Shown piece by piece: positions 4,864-8,047 of a stretch of DNA of 8,047 nt. This DNA is from an uncultured Erysipelotrichaceae bacterium (GTDB lineage: Bacteria; Bacillota_I; Bacilli_A; RF39; UBA660): positions 1-8,047 of the forward strand of contig CADBMO010000010.1 of the NCBI GenBank assembly GCA_902795755.1. The letters run 5' to 3'. Every line of letters begins with the position of its first letter. The first letter of the stretch is position 1. Below the pieces are notes generated by a model. That model saw only the letters and a program-made list of their open reading frames with translations, made no database searches and had not been told where the DNA came from. Both the position numbers and the translations under genes were made by a program.

Positions 4864-6827
4864 ATTTCTTTTATTAAAGCAATTACTAATAGTGTGATAC
4901 CAGCAATTAGCAAGTATACCCACCATGGTAGCTCTTTAAGCAACGATGACGTTTGAACAATTATATTTAAAAATGTAAAAGCATATCCTGTATAAATAAA
5001 CATTTTATAATCATATACATACCCTAATAATAAGATTGTTACACCGATTATTCCAAGTATCAATGCAACATATATGTTTATTATTGATATAAAACTTAAG
5101 AACATGCAAATAATTAAGAATGTGTTTATTATCTCTACAACTTTGTTGTCTGCATTTACAACACCTTTTAGGAATATTGTTACAGGGATAAGAAATAAAA
5201 ATACTTTAAATATATAAGTTGATAATAATACGTCGTGATCATATATGATTGGTAAATTACTAATTAGTACACATAGTGGAATATAACCAATCATTGCATA
5301 CATATATTTGTGCTTATCTTTATTAATTATAAATAATAATGTAGATATTATAACAAGTATTAGTGATGCAACAAATAAATAATTATTAAAACCAGCAAAT
5401 ACAGTTATTATTAATAATAAGTATGATAACGTCTTAAATACATTATTATTCTCATATAAATAGTAAAAATATAATATACATATACTTGCTATAAGAACTA
5501 TGCTATATGATATATGATACATATATGTTAACGGTAAAGCTATTAATATACCTAAACATAATACTGGAAGATATATCCATTTAGTATTTTTGTTTAAAAC
5601 ACCCGCAATAACATATGAAGTTAACATTACTATATTAATTAATGTTATTACATCAATGAATTTTATTTTATCTACTATACCAGGTTGTATCATTATAGAT
5701 ATAATAGACATTATTATAAATACAGTTCTTGCAATTGTATTTAATATAACGTTTTCCGTTTTTCTTACAAAGGTATTTATAGATGTTATAAAAACAAATA
5801 ATACTGAAAGTATAATTGATAAAAATTCCATTTTAGTAGAGAAACACATTATAATCATACCCTCAAGCAAGAATAGATAACTATATATAAGCATTATAAT
5901 TTTAGTATATTTTCTATTTGCAATAAGGTTAATTAAGTATAATATTACACCAAATACATAAATAACTAGTGCAGCACTAAGTGCGTTAAAAGTTGATATT
6001 GCAAAAGAATTAAGTACAATTGATGCATACAAAGGCGATATAATTGCCATTACATCGTTAGACGCTTTATATACATAAAATAATACGTTAGCAACCAAAG
6101 ATGATGCATATATTATTAACGTAATTCTACCAAAAGTAATGTCATTTAAATCAGAAAATAAGCTTATAAAATATAATAATGTTAAAACATTAATCCCAAT
6201 GGCATTAATTATATTAAATGCCATTGTTTTTTTAAACCATCTATTTCTTGTAATATTAAGTATTAACATAAATAATGCTGATGCTGTAAATGATAATACC
6301 ACATCACTATTAATCTGCATAACTATTAAAAATGGAATTGGAATAATTAATAGTAACTCTGCTACATATCCTTTTTTATTATTAAGCTTTTTATATACAA
6401 TCGTTATTAATAAATCAACTACCAAAAGTACAATCGTATATAATGCTGAATACTTATCATTTAAATTAAACACACTATTAAATACGTTTACACCACCAAT
6501 ATAAAGATAAGTTACGTTAAATAGTGCAATACTAGTTAACGTAAGTGATCCTCCCGTATTTTTGATTTTAAATACGTATTTTAGTAATAATCCAAAAACT
6601 AAAAATATTATTGTTTCAAGAGATAAAAACAAAGCTTTAAAACCATTACTTAATGTATCCCAGTTTGATAATGCAAATACTACTGATGATAGAATTATTA
6701 AGTATATACCAAAACTAAGAATAGCACGTATTCGTTTTTCTTCCTTACTAGATTTATCACGTATTGTAAAAGCTAAAAACAATCCAAACAATACTATCAT
6801 TAAAAAGGTTAACCATACTTTAGCCAT
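4851..6827 (-). CDS. Large multi-pass membrane protein, DUF2157/SCO7613-like (658 aa)
   Basis: Function unknown. The protein is almost wholly hydrophobic, with roughly twenty predicted membrane helices from residue 4 to near the C-terminus, joined by short loops with few charges. The region around residues 41-83 contains ALSNWDTLSNGFKAL, which resembles the helix-NW-helix signature of DUF2157-type membrane proteins. The last segment (LPWWVYLLIAGITLLVIALI, then KEIKRK) resembles the closing helix of that group and puts a positive tail in the cytosol. No transport or catalytic motif is evident. The start at 6827 has a strong GGAGG site (bases 6837-6841). The helicase gene ends 44 bases upstream without a convincing terminator, so some co-transcription is possible. 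In other Bacillota such proteins often lie near zinc-ribbon membrane proteins, which fits the downstream neighbour. A lipid- or polysaccharide-related flippase-like protein is a less supported alternative. Confidence 0.8.
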   Translation of the reverse strand: MAKVWLTFLMIVLFGLFLAFTIRDKSSKEEKRIRAILSFGIYLIILSSVVFALSNWDTLSNGFKALFLSLETIIFLVFGLLLKYVFKIKNTGGSLTLTSIALFNVTYLYIGGVNVFNSVFNLNDKYSALYTIVLLVVDLLITIVYKKLNNKKGYVAELLLIIPIPFLIVMQINSDVVLSFTASALFMLILNITRNRWFKKTMAFNIINAIGINVLTLLYFISLFSDLNDITFGRITLIIYASSLVANVLFYVYKASNDVMAIISPLYASIVLNSFAISTFNALSAALVIYVFGVILYLINLIANRKYTKIIMLIYSYLFLLEGMIIMCFSTKMEFLSIILSVLFVFITSINTFVRKTENVILNTIARTVFIIMSIISIMIQPGIVDKIKFIDVITLINIVMLTSYVIAGVLNKNTKWIYLPVLCLGILIALPLTYMYHISYSIVLIASICILYFYYLYENNNVFKTLSYLLLIITVFAGFNNYLFVASLILVIISTLLFIINKDKHKYMYAMIGYIPLCVLISNLPIIYDHDVLLSTYIFKVFLFLIPVTIFLKGVVNADNKVVEIINTFLIICMFLSFISIINIYVALILGIIGVTILLLGYVYDYKMFIYTGYAFTFLNIIVQTSSLLKELPWWVYLLIAGITLLVIALIKEIKRK

Positions 6828-6847
6828 AATATAATACCTCCAAGTAT

Positions 6848-6856
6848 ATTATATCA
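6848..6856 (-). promoter_or_regulatory. Candidate extended -10 promoter of the large membrane protein gene
   Basis: The minus strand carries TGATATAAT, a perfect -10 hexamer with the TGn extension that can replace a -35 box; no good -35 is seen 16-18 bases upstream. Transcription would start about seven bases downstream, almost at the GGAGG ribosome site, giving an unusually short leader. Confidence 0.5.
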
Positions 6857-6871
6857 CGTATTTAATATTTT

Positions 6872-8047
6872 TTAGTTATAAATAATTAATTCATGTTGTG
6901 CACGCGTTACTACAACGTAAAATAAATAGCGTTCATCTTTAGTATATTTATCATTTTTATCCGTATAAGATATTACCGCATCAAATTCTAACCCTTTTGA
7001 TAAATAACTAGGAGTTATTACTAGTTTTTTATTAAACGTTTCTTTATCATTCATAATACTTATACCATCTATTTTATCCTTTAACATTTCATAAAGCTTT
7101 ATACTTTGCTCATTATCCTTTGTGATAATCGCAACTGATGAATATTTCTTTTTAAGCTCCTTAATATCTTCTTCTATTTGTGATATGTCATATCTAAACT
7201 TAACTGGTACGTTATTATCTCTTCTTATTGCACTAACATGATTTAAACCAAGTATTTTATTCGCATACTCTATTATTTCTGGTGAAGAACGATATGTTTT
7301 TGTAAGTTCCGTATATCTACTATTTCCATTTAAATGATTTATTAATACGTTTAAGTTATCATACTTTTGATATGGGTTAATGGTTTGATTAACATCACCT
7401 AATATGGTAAATGACGCTCCTTTAAATATTTTAGAAAGTATTATATATTGCATTTCGTTATAATCTTGAGCTTCATCAACAACAATTTGTTTAATGGTAT
7501 TACTATATGGAAATCCCTCAAGCATTCCCTTTAAATATATAAAACATAGTGCATCTTCATAGTTTATTTGTTTTTGATTCATACTTAAATCAAACGTTTT
7601 ACCATATGCCTTTTCAAATGTTTCACTTAAATATAAATCATGATAAAACTTTTTATAATCTTTTTTAATATTAAATAACTCATTTATTTGTTTCACAAAG
7701 TGTCTTTTATTACTTTTACTTTGTTTAATATTAATCTTATCGCATAAGTGTTCTGCCATCTTATCTATTCTTTGGTATATTGGGAGTTTAATATACCTTT
7801 CTTTTAATAAATAGTTCAAGTATTCTTTATCAATGGTATCAAATTTGATATCCATATCTTCTTTTATACATATCTTATTTTCTAAATCTTTTGCGAACTT
7901 TTCAATTATTGGTATCATTTTATTTGATAGTTTAAATTTTATCAAATCTTTATTTACTAATTTTTTTGTATAATACTTTTCAATAAAATCCGTAAACGTT
8001 TCTACACTTTTGTATTCTCTTATATAACTTTTTGCAAAATCATGAAA
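6872..8047 (-). CDS. helD: HelD-like UvrD/Rep-superfamily helicase, C-terminal part (cut by the right edge)
   Basis: The frame is open from the right edge to the TAA at 6872, giving 391 visible residues. Counting from the edge, superfamily 1 helicase motifs appear in order: motif II VDEAQD (190-195), motif III GDVNQ (217-221), TYRSS (251-255), motif V around SKGLEFD (350-356) and motif VI VVVTRA (378-383). Motif I (Walker A) is absent and must lie beyond the window, so the TTG at 7945 is not the true start. The wording DEAQDYN..QY and FTILGDVNQTI is closer to HelD than to PcrA/UvrD or Rep. HelD of Bacillus subtilis binds RNA polymerase and uses ATP to release stalled or post-termination complexes from DNA. 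The segment between the edge and motif II is rich in lysine-containing helices, as in the insertion domains of HelD. The superfamily is clear; HelD identity is likely but not proven without the N-terminal part. Confidence 0.82.
   Translation of the reverse strand, partial: FHDFAKSYIREYKSVETFTDFIEKYYTKKLVNKDLIKFKLSNKMIPIIEKFAKDLENKICIKEDMDIKFDTIDKEYLNYLLKERYIKLPIYQRIDKMAEHLCDKINIKQSKSNKRHFVKQINELFNIKKDYKKFYHDLYLSETFEKAYGKTFDLSMNQKQINYEDALCFIYLKGMLEGFPYSNTIKQIVVDEAQDYNEMQYIILSKIFKGASFTILGDVNQTINPYQKYDNLNVLINHLNGNSRYTELTKTYRSSPEIIEYANKILGLNHVSAIRRDNNVPVKFRYDISQIEEDIKELKKKYSSVAIITKDNEQSIKLYEMLKDKIDGISIMNDKETFNKKLVITPSYLSKGLEFDAVISYTDKNDKYTKDERYLFYVVVTRAQHELIIYN

Noticed and set aside
4738..4926. 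Open frame of 62 codons on the minus strand
   Set aside because: It overlaps the 3' end of the membrane protein gene and the 5' end of the bPH gene in another frame, and runs through the terminator hairpin; no ribosome site.
5590..5880. Open frame of 96 codons on the plus strand
   Set aside because: It lies wholly antisense to the large membrane protein gene. Its hydrophobic, isoleucine-rich product is what the complement of low-GC membrane-protein codons gives, and there is no ribosome site.
6139..6504. Open frame of 121 codons on the plus strand
   Set aside because: Same situation: antisense to the membrane protein gene, low-complexity product, no Shine-Dalgarno site and no recognisable domain.
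6562..6834. Open frame of 90 codons on the plus strand
   Set aside because: Antisense to the start of the membrane protein gene and reading across its ribosome-binding region; no independent coding signal.
6828..6871. Terminator for the helicase gene
   Set aside because: The only hairpin (ATATTA with TAATAT) is short, all A-T and lacks a following T run. It overlaps the extended -10 box of the next gene.

Overview
The window is a very AT-rich stretch (well under 30% G+C by eye) in which every supportable gene lies on the minus strand, so transcription runs from high to low coordinates. Tryptophan is written TGG, TGA works as a stop, and the Shine-Dalgarno sites are purine-rich (AAAGGGGG, GGAGG, GAGGT). 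Together with the gene content (HelD-type helicase, ABC-F ATPase, bPH and DUF2157-like membrane proteins) this suggests a low-GC Bacillota, perhaps one of the uncultured Bacilli, Erysipelotrichia or Mollicutes-like gut lineages. The taxonomic guess is inference.

In transcription order from the right edge: (1) 8047-6872, the C-terminal part of a UvrD/Rep-superfamily helicase resembling HelD, cut by the window edge. (2) 6827-4851, a very hydrophobic multi-pass membrane protein resembling the DUF2157/SCO7613 group, ending at a hairpin terminator. (3) 4777-3977, a membrane protein with a bacterial PH-like segment, a four-cysteine zinc ribbon and a C-terminal membrane anchor, ending at a strong terminator. 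(4) 3890-113, a four-gene unit with a near-consensus promoter (TTGACT-16-TATAAT) and a weak terminator at its end. (5) 53-1, the first 17 codons of an ABC-F type ATPase.

The four-gene unit is the unusual part. Its proteins (531, 171, 366 and 166 residues) consist almost entirely of about 16 copies of one module of roughly 70 residues. The module has a first helix around RL.EF, a central F.DG..M..WF..NK block and a third helix around I..QY..YK. The genes sit 45 nt apart, overlap by 4 nt, or sit 23 nt apart, as expected of one mRNA. Modules, linkers, C-terminal tails and even the ribosome-binding leader are shared between genes, so the locus looks grown by duplication and shuffling. No enzymatic motif is visible. 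The module is reminiscent of the helicase-associated (HA) domain, a small three-helix nucleic-acid-binding unit, but that is a pattern resemblance only and the function is unknown.

No tRNA, rRNA, CRISPR array, insertion sequence or plus-strand gene was found, and no gene-free stretch exceeds 100 bases.
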